A DNA stretch of 64,000 nucleotides from Gremmenia infestans (Eukaryota > Ascomycota > Leotiomycetes > Helotiales > Hamatocanthoscyphaceae): positions 3,658,001 through 3,722,000 of the forward strand of contig JAFEVB010000002.1 of NCBI GenBank assembly GCA_032629725.1. The letters are read 5' to 3'. Under the pieces are notes generated by a model, which was given only the letters and a program-made list of their open reading frames with translations, searched no databases and was not told the DNA's origin. Each line of letters opens with the position of its first letter. The stretch's first letter is position 1. The translations under genes were made by a program, and so were the position numbers. Positions 1-12,141 of this stretch are shown here, one piece after another.

Positions 1-661
1 CCAACCCCACCGCAACCTCTCGCGTATGGTGAAGTGGCCCGAGTATGTCCGCCTCCAACGCCAAAAGAAGATCCTCAACATGCGCCTGAAGGTCCCACCT
101 GCGATTGCCCAATTCCAGAACGTTCTCGACCGCAACACCGCCGCCCAAGCTTTCAAGCTGTTCAACAAGTACCGCCCAGAGGCCAAGGCTGAGAAGAAGG
201 AGCGTTTGTTGAAGGAGGCCACCGCCATCAAGGAGGGTAAGAAGAAGGAGGATGTGAGCAAGAAGCCATACGCCGCCAAGTACGGTCTCAACCACGTCGT
301 CGGCCTGGTCGAGAACAAGAAGGCTGCTCTCGTCCTCATCCCCAACGATGTCGACCCCATTGAGTTGGTCATCTTCCTCCCTGCGCTCTGCAAGAAGATG
401 GGTGTCCCATACGCCATCATTAAGGGCAAGGCCAGACTCGGCACGGTCGTCCACAAGAAGACCGCTGCTGTTATTGCTTTGACTGAGGTTCGATCAGAGG
501 ATAAGACCGAGTTGTCCAAGTTGGTTCAGGCCATCAAGGAGGGTTACGCTGAGAAGTACGAGGAGGCCAAGAGACACTGGGGTGGTGGTGTCATGGGTGC
601 CAAGGCAAATGCCCGCACTGAGAAGAAGCGCAAGGCTCTTGATGCTGCCATCAAGATCTAG
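1..661 (+). CDS. 60S ribosomal protein eL8 (L7a/L8 family), 3' part
   Basis: Component of the large cytosolic ribosomal subunit that binds rRNA. The frame is already open at the left edge and reads QPHRNLSRMVKWPEYVRLQR, which lies well inside eL8. The methionine at 26 is therefore internal and the first exon or exons are outside the window. The last 211 residues are uninterrupted and carry the L7Ae/L30e-type RNA-binding core (GLNHVVGLVENKKAALVLIP) and the lysine-rich C-terminus usual for the family. The stop is TAG at 659-661. Codon use is strongly biased to C-ending codons and AAG, as expected of a highly expressed fungal gene. Identification is by recognition of the family sequence; I am very sure of it. 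Confidence 0.96.
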   Translation, partial: QPHRNLSRMVKWPEYVRLQRQKKILNMRLKVPPAIAQFQNVLDRNTAAQAFKLFNKYRPEAKAEKKERLLKEATAIKEGKKKEDVSKKPYAAKYGLNHVVGLVENKKAALVLIPNDVDPIELVIFLPALCKKMGVPYAIIKGKARLGTVVHKKTAAVIALTEVRSEDKTELSKLVQAIKEGYAEKYEEAKRHWGGGVMGAKANARTEKKRKALDAAIKI

Positions 662-1987
662 ATGTTTTAAAGAAAAGGGTCTGCTGGCGTTTATGATATC
701 ATGGCATGGGATTGCGGATCTTTAGCTAGGAATGCAAAAAATTCAAGCGCATGATATTGTACTTTAGTTCCCGCAAGTGATATAAGTAATGACAAGCCTC
801 CTCGAGCAAGATGGACGATCTATTTCTGCAATGAGAGGCGAAGGTTTCAATGGTTCAAAACCCCATCTCATCCCACTTCTCCAGTTTCTCAGTAAAGTCA
901 ACCCAAGCCGACGCCAACTCCTGAAACTCGCTTCAAACCCGCCCGGGGTTCTTAATTAGAGCCCATATAAACCCACATAATAGAGTGAGGGCTGGATCGA
1001 CGTCCAGGACCTTGATTATTTCTAAGAGCCTCAATACTTACAACTGACAACTTCGTCTTTCGTATGATTACTACCTTATTGACAATCCTATACTACATTC
1101 TATTACTGTATACATACACTCCGGACGACCCCGAAACGGAGTATTATCGGAATTCAGCGAAGATTTCATGATTTTTGATGTTGGATCAGATCGAGCCGTG
1201 TCTCGCCACCACTTGGGCCTTGGGTCACCCAACAAGAGCATGTTGATGCAACGTCATGGCAATTCCCGGCCCAAGCCAAAACAGCCAGACAGCTAAACAG
1301 CCAAGCCAGCAAACCACACAATGAGAGTATCATGTTCAAGAGTTGACTTGACTTGGCGGAAGACGCCGCACAATAGGTAGGGTCGGTAGATGCGACTTGG
1401 TGGAAGCACCGCAGCCCACCAAGCGTCTTTCTTTCTTGACCGCAATTCTTACATGCATCACCTCTCCTCCTCTCTCTCCTCTCCCTCATCCCCGCCATCC
1501 CCCACCTTGATTATATTTCTTTTTGTACATCGTACGTTGCCTACTTGAACATAATCCCTCAGATCATCTTTGCACCAAGCCAGCCCAGCCAACCGAGAAA
1601 AGTCAGTCTGGCATTTGCGCACAAAAGGGAGTAGTGTGCAGCAATTGACCCCTCTCATTGGCTTATCGTTATCGCCTTGTCTCGTCTCGTCCTCGGTTCA
1701 ACAAAATCCAAATCATCCCGCCAAATCATTGAATTCGATTAGAAAAGGAAAGTCCGTACCCGGACCGGAGTGTCTAAATTAGGGCAGCCTGCAACCGAGC
1801 TTCTTCTTTGTTTCCATATTCTACCTCTACCTACAACCCAACGTCACTCAACTTTACTTTTACACAATATCTGCCCCCTTTGAGCGAGACAGATACAACC
1901 AGACAGACGTTGGAATTCTTTCCCTTCATTGTATTTTATTTTTGAGACTGCTTTTACGAGAGAGAGAGAGAGAGACGAGACATCATA
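662..1987. other. Intergenic: eL8 3' flank and carbonic anhydrase promoter
   Basis: No convincing gene. It holds the 3' flank of the ribosomal gene and the upstream region of the carbonic anhydrase. The last 200 bp are pyrimidine-rich and end in an (AG)n run just before the start codon. Short open frames on both strands lack codon bias and splice support. Confidence 0.6.
1958..1975 (+). repeat. (AG)n microsatellite in the carbonic anhydrase leader
   Basis: A run of about nine AG units ending some 13 bp before the ATG at 1988, so probably inside the 5' untranslated region. Seen directly. Confidence 0.85.
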
Positions 1988-2885
1988 ATGAGTGCGCAAC
2001 AAGGTACGTGCTTGATCGAGTCACTGGGGTTGGATGACGGGACGGGGACGAATGCGACCCACGAGTGAGGCTCATGATATACAGATCCTTTCCAGTATGC
2101 GCTGAAATCGAACGATGCATGGGCAAATTACAAAGGCCATCAGAACCCAACCTTCTTCCCCAAGCTCGCCGAGGGGCAATCACCTAGTATCCGTACGTCC
2201 CCCTCCCCCTCAACAAATCAATCCACCCAAGCAAAAAGAGCTTCACTTCACTTTCACTTTCCCTTCCCTTCCCTTTCCTTCTCTGACACCCGACTCAGTC
2301 TGGCTCGGCTGCTCTGACTCCCGCGTCCCCGAAACCACGCTCCTGGGTCTACAGCCCGGCGACGTCTTCACGCACCGCAACATAGCCAACGTCCTATCCC
2401 CCACCGACCTCTCCTTTCTCTCCGTGCTCGAATATGCCGTCTCGCACATCAAAGTCCAGCACATCGTGCTCTGCGGACACACGGGGTGCGGTGGATGCCT
2501 GGGCGCGCTATCAGACTCGCGGATCGGCGGGGTGTTGGACGCATGGCTCACGCCGTTGAAGTCCGTGTGCGCGGCCAACCAAGAGGAGCTGAAGGCTATC
2601 GTGGATGAGAAGGAGCGCGCGGGCAGACTGGCAGTGTTGAATGTGCAGAGGGGCGTGGAGGTCTTGATGAGTACGTGGGTCGTCGAGGAGGCGGTGCGAG
2701 AGCGCGGGTTGAAGATCCATGGTGTGTTGTATGATATTGGCATAGGCAAGATCCGGGATTTGGGATTTGGAAATGGAGAGGGCAGGGGAGTGCATCAAGC
2801 GGCGGAAGTGGAGGGAGAGCTTGTTAGGGGAAATCATGGGGAGCTTGTTTTTGCGGGTGGGGGCGCTAGTATGGCTATCCGGTGA
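1988..2885 (+). CDS. Beta-class carbonic anhydrase (Nce103-like)
   Basis: Converts CO2 and water to bicarbonate and protons; fungi need it for growth in ambient CO2. Three exons are inferred: 1988-2003, 2085-2192 and 2299-2885, with GT..AG introns and continuous phase, giving 236 residues (family usually 200-250). The start is the ATG at 1988 (MSAQQDPFQYALKSN), because only this splicing restores the family N-terminus. Zinc-site residues are visible: C46, D48 and R50 in CSDSR, then H102 and C105 in CGHTGCGG. The C-terminal part after about residue 190 is glycine-rich and less conserved. No targeting peptide is evident, so it is probably cytosolic. Exon joins are inferred; the family is certain. 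Confidence 0.93.
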
Positions 2886-5268
2886 TAGGCGTATACTTGA
2901 TGGGAGTTCGTTGATTGATTGGGATGGGATGGATAGATTGCTGCGTATGAGCGTATAGATGCTGGGATTGAAGTTTGTTTGGGGTTTAGGGATACCCGGA
3001 GAGTCGGACTCTTCCGATGCGAAGAAGACTCGGGTTTGGCGTTTGTTACTTTACCTTTCCTCCTACTGGTACCTACAGACTTGACATAAGAGCAAGAAAG
3101 AAATATCATACCGTGTTCTGTCCCAGTGGATGGGATGGTTTGGCAGGCACTCGTGACTTGGTGTAAGTGTGAGTTGCTCGTTCATATTACGTTCTGTAAA
3201 AGGATAGAGTAAGAAAGCTCCAGGTCGTGGATGCTATTATCCCGCAAATCAAGAAGGGTGAGTGTAGGTGTACTGTATGAGGACTGTATAAGTAACCCAG
3301 TCCAGTCCAGCTTCTACACCAACCCCCCCCCCGACATGCATGCAAACCAAAGTCCTTTGTTCATTCGATATTTCAGATCCGATATCCTTCTCAGTCCATC
3401 TCTCCTCTCCTCCTCTCCTCTCCTGGCCTGTCTGCAGAATATGTCATGTCTATCACTCCCATTACCTGTATCACAGGCTGGCTGGCTGGCTGGCTGGCCA
3501 CTTCCGCGGCGTATCCCTCCAAAGAAAAAAAGCGCTCGCTGTAGGTACAGTACGAGAGCATAGAGTCAATATGGCTCTTTCATCGAACCTTTTGCTAGAG
3601 TTAGACCCCAAAGACCCGCAGATCCTAATCGAGATACGCCTGAGCTTGCTGCCTATGACCGTGCCGTCAAAGTTTTCCGTGAGCACTGGCATAGCTAAAT
3701 GAAGAAAGGAGTTCAGGAACTAGGGGGTCAGAGCTTCACCAACTGGCGGAATTCCGAGCTTTCCCTATTGTCTCTTGGATTATGCGCTCTAGTTCACCCC
3801 TGCTAGAAATTGGTTTCAAGCAGCCCGTCTTCTATTTTCAAGAGGTACTTCGTGTTTGCCTTCCACTTCTCTGCTGCTATCACGTCTATATATCCGACGA
3901 CCTGCGCCTAAGGTCGTTCATATTATGGAACGGACGTTCATCCGTGCGCAAATTCAATTCCGCATTGCAAAACCATAATGGCAAGACGACGGCAAATCTC
4001 CAAGTGCTGGCTGGTATATAAGTTGTAAAAGACCAGAAACTTGATAACTTGTGGCCTGTTGGTTCTCTTACGTCCCTGAGGACCTTGGTAACTGAGCTTG
4101 TGTCATAGCTGAAAAGCAGGGGGGGCAATATGTTCATCGAACGAGGCAGCGCATAGAACCAACAGGCGACGGGTTGAGAAACCCTTGTTAGTGCTCCCAT
4201 CGAAATATTGTTAACTAATATGCATAGCATCTCATACTACATAATCATAAGCGCTCGGCTATTCTAATCTTTCTGAAGTTCTACTCTTTTCCATATCAAG
4301 ATGATCTGTTTATCTAAATCTAGACCAGAGGTGCAAAGCCAGAGATGTTATATAAAATCAACGGAATTAGAACTGCATAGGATTTTTCATAGGCTTACTT
4401 CTTAAACCTTTCTATTTGAACCTTTTTTTAACTCAACTTATGATTTTCGCTCGCTTACACTTTAGGCAATCCGGTGTTTGACAATTGACTATATTATTGT
4501 TATATATGTTCATTGTCGTTGCCGCGCGCTTCTGAGCGAGTGCCCTTTTAAAAGACAACGACTAACAACCGTCCTTTTATATAGCATAAAACGTGTGATA
4601 ATTATCTTAATTCCTGTAGTAGCTTTATTAGATAGTCTGCATTTATCTATCTTTCGCTGCTTCCACAGACCTTAGATATGGTTAGTAAGAATTTAATATT
4701 TATTTATATATTCCCTACCTGGTTTGTATCTACTTAGAACTTTATGTATTATGTGACGCTTGAAGCTGCTAGTGGTAGAATTGGAATATGTCTCCTCTAT
4801 AGTACTGAAAACAAATCGTCATAAGAGAAAAGCTGCTGATAGGGAATTAACTCGAAAGTGTTAAAGCATATAGTTGTTTAGTTACAATGCACCTAGTTTC
4901 CAAGTCTCTCAGGCTGGTCCTCCTTAACGTGTTCAAAAGAACTTGTTCATAACAACTGTGCTACCTTGAAAATGCACTTCCTAAGTCTATCAAGTTGTAT
5001 TATGGCATTGCGGGTGGGTGAATCAAGTTAGGTAGGCCCGGGAAGCTTTAATAGCTGAATTCACAACGTTGAGAACGGGAAATTAAAACCCGGATTCTGC
5101 AAGGTGTCCTATGTTTGCTTGCAATAATTCAATGCCGTTCAGCTTAGTATCATTAGCTGCAAAATTCTCCCTTGTGGTCGCCAAGGCTGAACTCTCCCAG
5201 CTCAACGACAGACTCTTTCACATTCGCGCACAACACAGCTCTCGACACCCAACTACCTTCAATACAAC
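2886..5268. other. Intergenic, no gene recognised
   Basis: About 2.4 kb with no supportable gene. The 3750-5100 part is AT-rich but keeps CpA and TpG, so it is not strongly RIP-mutated. Open frames here are short and I recognise none. Contains the GGCT repeat at 3476-3499 and a CT-rich tract around 3395-3425. Confidence 0.55.
3476..3499 (+). repeat. (GGCT)6 microsatellite
   Basis: Six tandem GGCT units seen directly, in intergenic DNA. Confidence 0.9.
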
Positions 5269-6613
5269 ATGTCTGACGCACCACCCCACGAAGTTGCCCT
5301 CGGCAATAATACTTGGCTCACGCCAATGTATACCAGCCGTGACGCCTTAAATGCAGCCGGTGGCCTCAATCAGTTCCTCGTCGACCTTGCCATATTGAAT
5401 ACCAAGGGCCTCGACGATGGCATGAAACTTACGCCAGAGGTTGGCAGTGAAGCCTTCTCTATAGTGGTTACTCTGCTATCCAATGCTTCCCAAACATATG
5501 GCAACAGCACCGATTCTGTTGTCAACGGCCGGATTATCAAAGCAACCGCACTGCAAGAGGTACGCAATTCACTCTTGTACAGCGCGATTAGATTTCTGCG
5601 AGATATGATCCGGCCATGCTCAAGACCATTGCTGACCACGTCGAAAGATCACCATCGACAAGGAGGGCAAGTTTTCCAAGTTCTTCAAGTCATTAGAAGC
5701 TCCAGGAAAGGCCAAGGCAAGTGATAATCTGGGTCTGGCGTTCCCTGCTAACATTCAATGTAAAATGTGGTTGTTCAACCTGACTCTCTCCTCAGCACCG
5801 TCGGCCCCCTTGTCCAGACTCCAGTTGGCGCCCAAGCAGTAGCCACCCCCAACCAGCCCGCCAACCTCCTCATCAATACGAAGACATAGTCTAGTTCCAA
5901 CGAAGCTTCTCTTGATACCAGAAAGTATGCCAGCAACTTGCCTCTTCGTTTCAAGGCTTCCGGAAGTCCAAGAAAGACACTCAACAAGTTGCATATTCGT
6001 ACCAAGACTGCTATTCGGGCTGTTTACAACATGAAGAAGCTTCACAACAATCTAGCTGTTCGTATAAAGGGTTTTCGACAGCTTTCGACCTTCGGCAGAA
6101 ATGTCCATGTAAAATTAGCTGTTCGTGCCCCCATTGTTCGCCCAATGTACTCTGCCTCTACAGGTCCCAATGGCTCTGCTGACGCCGTTCCTAACGCCAC
6201 TGACAGACAAAGAGTCCAAATGGTATGTTCTCAGATGCGTGAGCCTTTGACTATTCGGTCGGAAAGCTAACACTTGTTAGAACCCTGCTGCAGTTCAGAA
6301 GCCTCTCTCCACCTCCGACGAGGAGCACATGTCCGACATGCGTGCGATCCATCCCAAGCAGCTCTTGCACTGCTTTATTTGCATGGCAAATGAAGGAAAC
6401 CCCGACTCGGAGGGAATGGTGCACAACTTTGAGGGTGGTCATAACTGCGACGCATACCATAACTTCAACAAGAAATATGATGACCAAGACCCTGATGAGA
6501 GTGATGACGAGGGCGATGGATATCAGCCGAACTCTCCTTTCAACCCCCTTCTTGAGAGTACCTCCATTAGCTTGAAGTGGTGCATGATCCCCGAGATTAG
6601 TTCTGAGCGCTAA
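5269..6613 (+). pseudogene. Damaged gene of unknown family, copy A (paralogue of 41019-42593)
   Basis: I do not recognise the family. Inferred exons are 5269-5559, 5592-5716, 5818-6222 and 6281-6613. Exon 1 starts MSDAPPHEVALGNNTWLTPM and holds the shared motif DALNAAGGLNQFL. Exon 2 has 125 bases, and its two halves (DPAMLKTIADHVE and ITIDKEGKFSKFFK) lie in different frames, meeting near 5650: one base seems lost. Exon 3 is open across 135 codons except for a TAG at 5887. The last exon has a C-x2-C motif (HCFICMANE) and an acidic tail. Exon 1 and exon 3 end at the same places as in copy B, and the 3' flank (about 6650-6800) resembles that of copy B at about 42610-42760. I infer a pseudogene; a different splicing of a live gene is possible. 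Confidence 0.5.
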
Positions 6614-8179
6614 GGTCTTTCCTGGTAATGTTTTCAAGACAGGTTAGACGTCTCTTTTGGCCTACCACGCAGGAGGCACAGGAAAATGTTGTTAACGTGG
6701 CTGATAGTAAGCAAGTCTTGAATTGGATATTCTGGAAATTTTCTGGGGCGTTTGATTGATCTGTATACATAATGGTATACGGGTGACTGGTTCTCCTGTG
6801 GCGTTCCTCAATTTTGGGTCGCTACAGTGGGTTTATTTGTACCATGTTTGCCTATGACAGAAGAAAATTTGCTCAGACATATTTCAGTACTGCGCAAAGA
6901 GCAAAGAACAATTTGCTTTGCATCTGGGTTCGTGACAGCCTCTCCCATCAAGACAAGCTGGTAACTAGAGGAGCAGCCTTATTATGAAGTTCTAAAAACA
7001 AACAGGTCTACTTGGTGGGAATACAAAGGTCGCTATCTTGTTCGTCAGCAATGTGATTATTGATCCTGCGAGGCTGTCAGACCTCGGCACACCAATATAT
7101 GAACTCCACTCGTCTGTATTCCTACGTGACATAAGAATTCGATATGTGCCTGAGATGGCAACGCCTTGTAAGAGTACGTGTTTCGCTCGAGTCCAAGCGC
7201 CGAGGGCTTTGCCGCCCCCGTCGAGCTCCATCCCGTTATATTAGTTAGCGGCTGCGCGATTCTCATGATCTTGGTTGTGTACCCAGTGAATCATATCCGG
7301 TCAAAAAGTGGAGAAGATGATATACTTAGAGACTAGAGCTTACCTGGTCTAAAGCCTGTATATGCTTCTTTTAACCATGCAGAGCGAGATATATTACTGC
7401 GTACGGAAATGAAGGATAGACTGACCTCTGCGGGTTGAACACCTGTTTGCCTTGCACTTGTTAGGTAGGTATTTTACAGTCACCACGACTCTAGAAGGAA
7501 ATAAACGTAGCCTCCTGCTGCTGCCAAGGCATCCCAAGTGGCATACTCTGGCAAGCGCCAATCGGTTTCGGGTCTTGCACAGGCGTGCTGTTTAGGTTAT
7601 CTGGCATTTTATTACAATATACGCAACGTACGTCACCCCGCGGTATTGGGCCAAAACCCAGTTCGCTACAACTTGAAAGAATCTTCCATCAGACTGAGAT
7701 ATAACACCTAACAGATCTCATCTTACAATGGAGATTACGATAACGTTATATGTTCTTCCATACCCGCGGATCTGAAACTTAAAAGAACAATTCAACTTCT
7801 GGAAACGAGGATAGAAGTAATCCGGTATTAAGGATTAACAGTTCATTTAGACTAGTAGAGAAATTGGGGTCCATACATCTTCGTGTTTTAATAGTTCGTC
7901 TCAATATAAGTTCTTCAACGATTCACCATGTCTATTCAACTATATTTCAGAACCTATAGCTAAACCTTCTCAAATCTTAATATCAGCTGGTTGCTAGCGG
8001 GGCCAACAGTGTATCCATCAGTCTGCTCGATACCATCATCGTTTACGATATGGGTCCTAAAGTTCGAGTATACAGCTGCAATAACCAGTTTGATTTCTAG
8101 GTCTAGTTAGCAATTATGTATATCATTTTTGGAAAACCTTTCCAATTGTTCCAAACTGCCTTGGTCTCAAGAATTCGAA
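6614..8179. other. Intergenic, no gene recognised
   Basis: The first 200 bp resemble the 3' flank of copy B. The remainder shows short, unbiased frames only, and no RNA gene or repeat was recognised. Confidence 0.5.
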
Positions 8180-9815
8180 CTACCAGATGACTCGATGTTT
8201 TAGGCAAGCGAGATGAGCTATCATATCCACAAGTTCTGGGTGATTCACCTCATGGATGAAAGGGAGGGGGACATTGGAAATACGGAAAACTCTTACCATG
8301 CATAGCAAAGTTATTGCCAACACACATCCTCCCACCACTACTGAAAGCCCAAAACCATCGGTCCCTCTCCTTTCTCTGGTCTTCGGTATATCCATTCTCA
8401 TCGTCCAGCCAGCGCATGTAATCCCATTTCTCAGGCTCGGGATACACTTCCGCATTACGATGAACACTGTGTCCTTGTGCTTGAACCCGAACACCGCCAG
8501 GAATATTCGTATATAGCCCCAAAGTACATGAAGGATAGGGTGTCACTCTCGGCTGGCTACCTGGAATCGCGGCGTGGAGACGCAGAGTTTCCATGATGAC
8601 CGCGTGCAATATAGGGAGGGAATCGAGATCTTTGGGGTTAGAAATACTTTTCTGGGAGGTTGGCGAAGAGAGTGACTTTTTGGGAGAAAGTGTAAGGAGT
8701 TCTCTTCGCAGCTTATCCTGAAGCGCGAGATCGCGGGAGAGATTCCATGAGATGTAGGTGAGGGTAATGCCGGATGTCTCGTGGCCAGCAGCCAAATGAT
8801 CAATCATCTCAGACGCAATACTGAGCTCTGGGTATTGGAGAGTTGTGCTATTGAGCACAGAGTCATCGCCCTTAGTTTTGTTTTCTTTTGCAATCCCAGC
8901 GAACATGGCTTCCATTACCACAGGTTGGTTGCCGACGTCTGAGTCTTTGCCGGTCTGGTTCATGTAATCCGTTGTAGCATCACAGCACTTTTTGCACCAA
9001 GCCTCTAACTCTCTATTTGCTTCATCGACCCACGTGGGACAAAGATGAATGCCAAGAAGTTTGAAGAATTTGGTCAAACGAGGAAGTTCTTGGTTGAAGA
9101 ACGTATAGGTTTTGCGACTGTGGTATAATGAAAACCAACGTCGACGTTCAGCTTCGTTTTGAAGGAAATTGCTCCCATTCTTCAGGCCAAACTGGTAGGC
9201 GGTGATGAAGTCCATGGTAGTTGAATTCCAAATTTCGTGTATTTCAATGCCAGTAGAAGCATTTGAAGCAGAAGGTACCGTTAAAATAGGGAGCAGACGG
9301 TCGTAAAGTATGACTCGAGCTTGTCTGGCAAGAGCAGGAGAGCTGTGCAGAACCGATTTTGAATAGACATTTGATATCATGCGCTTTCGAGCAGAATGTG
9401 GGCGCGAATGCAAAGCTGAGAACATGCATGGAACACTCCTAAGGCGTCAGCATCTCAACTAATCGCAAGGGGGATTTATGTCGTTATACCCATAGTTGTC
9501 AAAGATTGAATACCATTCGCCCTTTTCAAATCCTCCAGCATAGACCGTTCTCAATCCATCCACGTCATTTATACTGATTTCATTTGGAGCAAGTCGAATT
9601 ACGGAGCCATAGTTGAGGTGAGCAGCATGGACAGAGCGGTTTTCGAAGCAACGATAACGGGTCCAAAGAATCCAGAGAGGAGTGAATGGAGAGGTCCAAT
9701 GTGCGTTCGGTATGCTCGAAAGTGGCGACAAGAAGGCTGGATATAATATAAATCTGTAGGCAATGAAGAAAGAGAGGGCGATAAAGCCCAGAGCTGGAAT
9801 GCTGATGAACAACAT
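8180..9815 (-). CDS. Cytochrome P450 monooxygenase, short C-terminus
   Basis: Haem-thiolate monooxygenase, anchored to the ER by an N-terminal hydrophobic helix (LFISIPALGFIALSFFIAYR). Three exons are inferred: 9490-9815, 8297-9438 and 8180-8235, with GT..AG introns and continuous phase, giving 507 residues. Family landmarks: I-helix AAGHETSG; ExxR as ETLR at about 392; PEPEKWDYMRW; haem loop FSSGGRMCVG with the axial cysteine at about 481. Only about 26 residues follow that cysteine, whereas relatives usually carry 45-60, so the end is truncated, decayed or mis-spliced in my model. Substrate cannot be told. An aldo/keto reductase lies upstream on the same strand (stop at 10388, 572 bp from this start), a possible metabolic partner, but no backbone synthase is present. 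Confidence 0.88.
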
Positions 9816-10387
9816 GATTCAACGGGAAGCCTGGCTAGCTTTGATGCAGAGAGATTCGGAGATTCCTAGCTGAGAACAAGGAAGAGACCCCAAGAGATGC
9901 ACGCGCAGAAAACTCTCAAGTAAATACTAGGAATACTGTAAAGGAAGGAGAGAATTTCGTAAGCATCCCACTTTGAACAATTGGCCTGTTCAGTGCTTCA
10001 AAAGTTATAAATATGCCATTAGCAATGGGGTCGTCCAACTTCTTGAGACTTTAAAGCAAGAGAGCATACAGTCTTATAGCTTAGCTATTTCTCTTATAAT
10101 GGTGGGTCGCCGCTGAGTATACTGCTTTGATTGTTGTTCAAGTAGACGGTAGGCCGAAAAGGGAAGGTATAAGCGACCCCTTCATTACAGTTTCGTATAT
10201 TATGGCTTCAAACTTTGTCTGCTTCTTATCATCATTCTTGAACGCTCTGAACCTAATAGCTGGATATACTTCCAGACCTATAAGCTAATTACTTAAGTTT
10301 TTAACACTTTTATAATCGGTTTCTTAAACCAGGGATAGATTGATGCTGAAAATGTCTTCTTTGTTATCTAATAGCAATAGTCTTATC
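9816..10387. other. Intergenic: P450 promoter and reductase 3' flank
   Basis: Lies between two minus-strand genes. It is moderately AT-rich, and no gene or repeat is recognised. Confidence 0.5.
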
Positions 10388-11610
10388 TCAATACCCCTGT
10401 CTCTCCTTAGGTGCATACCCCTCCTCAAGATATTTAATATCCTCCTTCGTCAACTTCCCCGATTTAGCAAATTGCACACTCTCAACAGCCTGATCAATTC
10501 TCGCTATACTACTCAGACCAATAATCGGATTGACGTTGTCCTTGCTGAGACACCAAGCAGTTGCAATGGTAGTCATAGAAACCCCTCTTTTCTTGGCAAT
10601 TTCCTCGACTCGGCCGATTATACGCTTGTCGATTTCGGACTCTTTGCTTCGGACTAGAATTTCGAGCACTTTGTCGGACTTCTCGCGCGTGGTGGAGCGG
10701 TCGTCGAAGGGGCGGGCCAGAGCACCGCGGGCGATGGGAGACCATGGAATTAAACCAACGCCCGCATCTCGGCAGTAGGGGATCATTTCGCGTTCTGGGA
10801 GAAGTTAGTGGGTATTTGGTGGAGGGATGGAAAGTAGGGTGATATCATACCTTCTTCTCTGTACAACAGATTGTAGTAGTTCTGCATTGATATAAACTTG
10901 TGCCAACCGTTCTTCTCTGCAATATTCTGAAGAGTCTGGAACTCCCAAGCAGCCATCTATTCCTAGTGAGCTTCTCTTCCTTTCATTTCATCCCACGCCA
11001 CTTACACTTGAAGCACCAATATAGCTAACTTTTCCACTCTCCACCACATCGTTCAATGCCCTCATGATCTCCTCTCTCGGTGTATCCCTATCCAATCTGT
11101 GAATCTGCAGAACATCGATATGGGTTCCCAATCTCTCGACACTGCGATCAACGGCATCTAGAATATGCTTCCTACTCAATCCGACCTGATTAACCATCTC
11201 GCCATCGTTTGTAGAAAGCGCTGATATAGGTGGCTGGGAACCGATGTCGCCGACTCCGAAGTAGCATTTGCTTAGGATGACGACTTTGTTTCGGGGGATG
11301 TTGTATTTCTTCAGGGCTTTGCCAATGATTACTTCCGACAATCCATTCGAGTAGGTATCTGCGGTGTCCCATGTATTGAGTCCTACATCATATGCGTGCT
11401 GGTTTTGTTCCAAATCAGTAAAAAGGTTTGGGGGATGGAGGGGCAACAAACCTTGAGGAGGGGCAATGCGGCAGCTTCGTCAATAACCCACTCTTGCCAA
11501 TCTGAAGAGCCAATGCTCATTGTTCCAAAGATTACCTTGGATATCTTCAGGCCGGAATTCCCAAGCCGCGTATACTCCATCTTGGGAGTAGAAGCGCTGG
11601 TGCTGCCCAT
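10388..11610 (-). CDS. Aldo/keto reductase (YakC-like)
   Basis: NADPH-dependent oxidoreductase of the aldo/keto reductase superfamily, probably cytosolic. Four exons are inferred: 11452-11610, 11006-11398, 10851-10956 and 10388-10794. Introns are GT..AG and phase is continuous, giving 354 residues, the usual size. Start chosen at MGSTSASTPKMEYTRLGNSG; an in-frame ATG at 11682 would add 24 residues with no resemblance to the family. The catalytic tetrad is in place: D64 and Y69 in WDTADTYSNG, K97 in ILSKCY, H153 in LQIHRLD. The C-terminal half has PWSPIARGALARP and an IIGLSS cofactor loop. Substrate is unknown. The nearby P450 on the same strand makes a shared pathway possible but unproven. 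Confidence 0.93.
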
Positions 11611-12136
11611 GTTGGCAAGTGACAGGATAGGAGATAAGGTGGCTTGAATTGGGTACGTTTGCGGGTTGAAGATGCGATACAAAGAGAAAGGATTATGAGT
11701 AACATTAAATAGAGTATACTTTCATCTAGTAAAGAGGGGCGGTGACGATATCTCCTATCTCCTCTAGTGTTATACTCTAAAGTTAGCTTGGCGTTGCCGG
11801 GTTCAACTACCGTACTCCGAATGCCTCCACTTTAGGAACATCAATAACTGCATATTGCAAAGACGGCACGATGAAGCGGCAGGCACTGAGTCACGGCAAG
11901 TTGCTCTAGTCGTGTAAGCACATTCTTATGCGCTTCTTACATAAATTTGCTGTTGATCTGCGGCTCTAAGAATTGATTCAGATGGAATAGGACAATGATC
12001 AACTTCAGACATTGCTTTCTCTGCGTTTCCTTTGATTTGTTCAAGGCTGAGATCTCAATTTGTCCAGTGGCCGAGGTAGCTTTTTATACTTTTGCAACAG
12101 CTTGAATGCCTACTCGTAAGGAGGGGAGTTTAGGTA
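11611..12136. other. Intergenic: reductase upstream region
   Basis: Upstream region of the reductase, up to the edge of the DNA transposon. Base composition is ordinary and no gene is seen. Confidence 0.5.
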
Positions 12137-12141
12137 CCCCG

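Noticed and set aside
1166..1782. Short open frames on both strands before the carbonic anhydrase
   Set aside because: No codon bias, no family resemblance and strong overlap with the pyrimidine-rich leader.
2243..2837. Minus-strand open frames opposite the carbonic anhydrase
   Set aside because: They are shadows of the plus-strand coding exon.
3231..4675. Several 60-120 codon frames between carbonic anhydrase and copy A
   Set aside because: They contain microsatellite or AT-rich translation, overlap each other on both strands and show no motif.
11611..11682. Upstream ATG for the aldo/keto reductase
   Set aside because: The added residues do not resemble the family N-terminus; the ATG at 11610 sits in the expected place.
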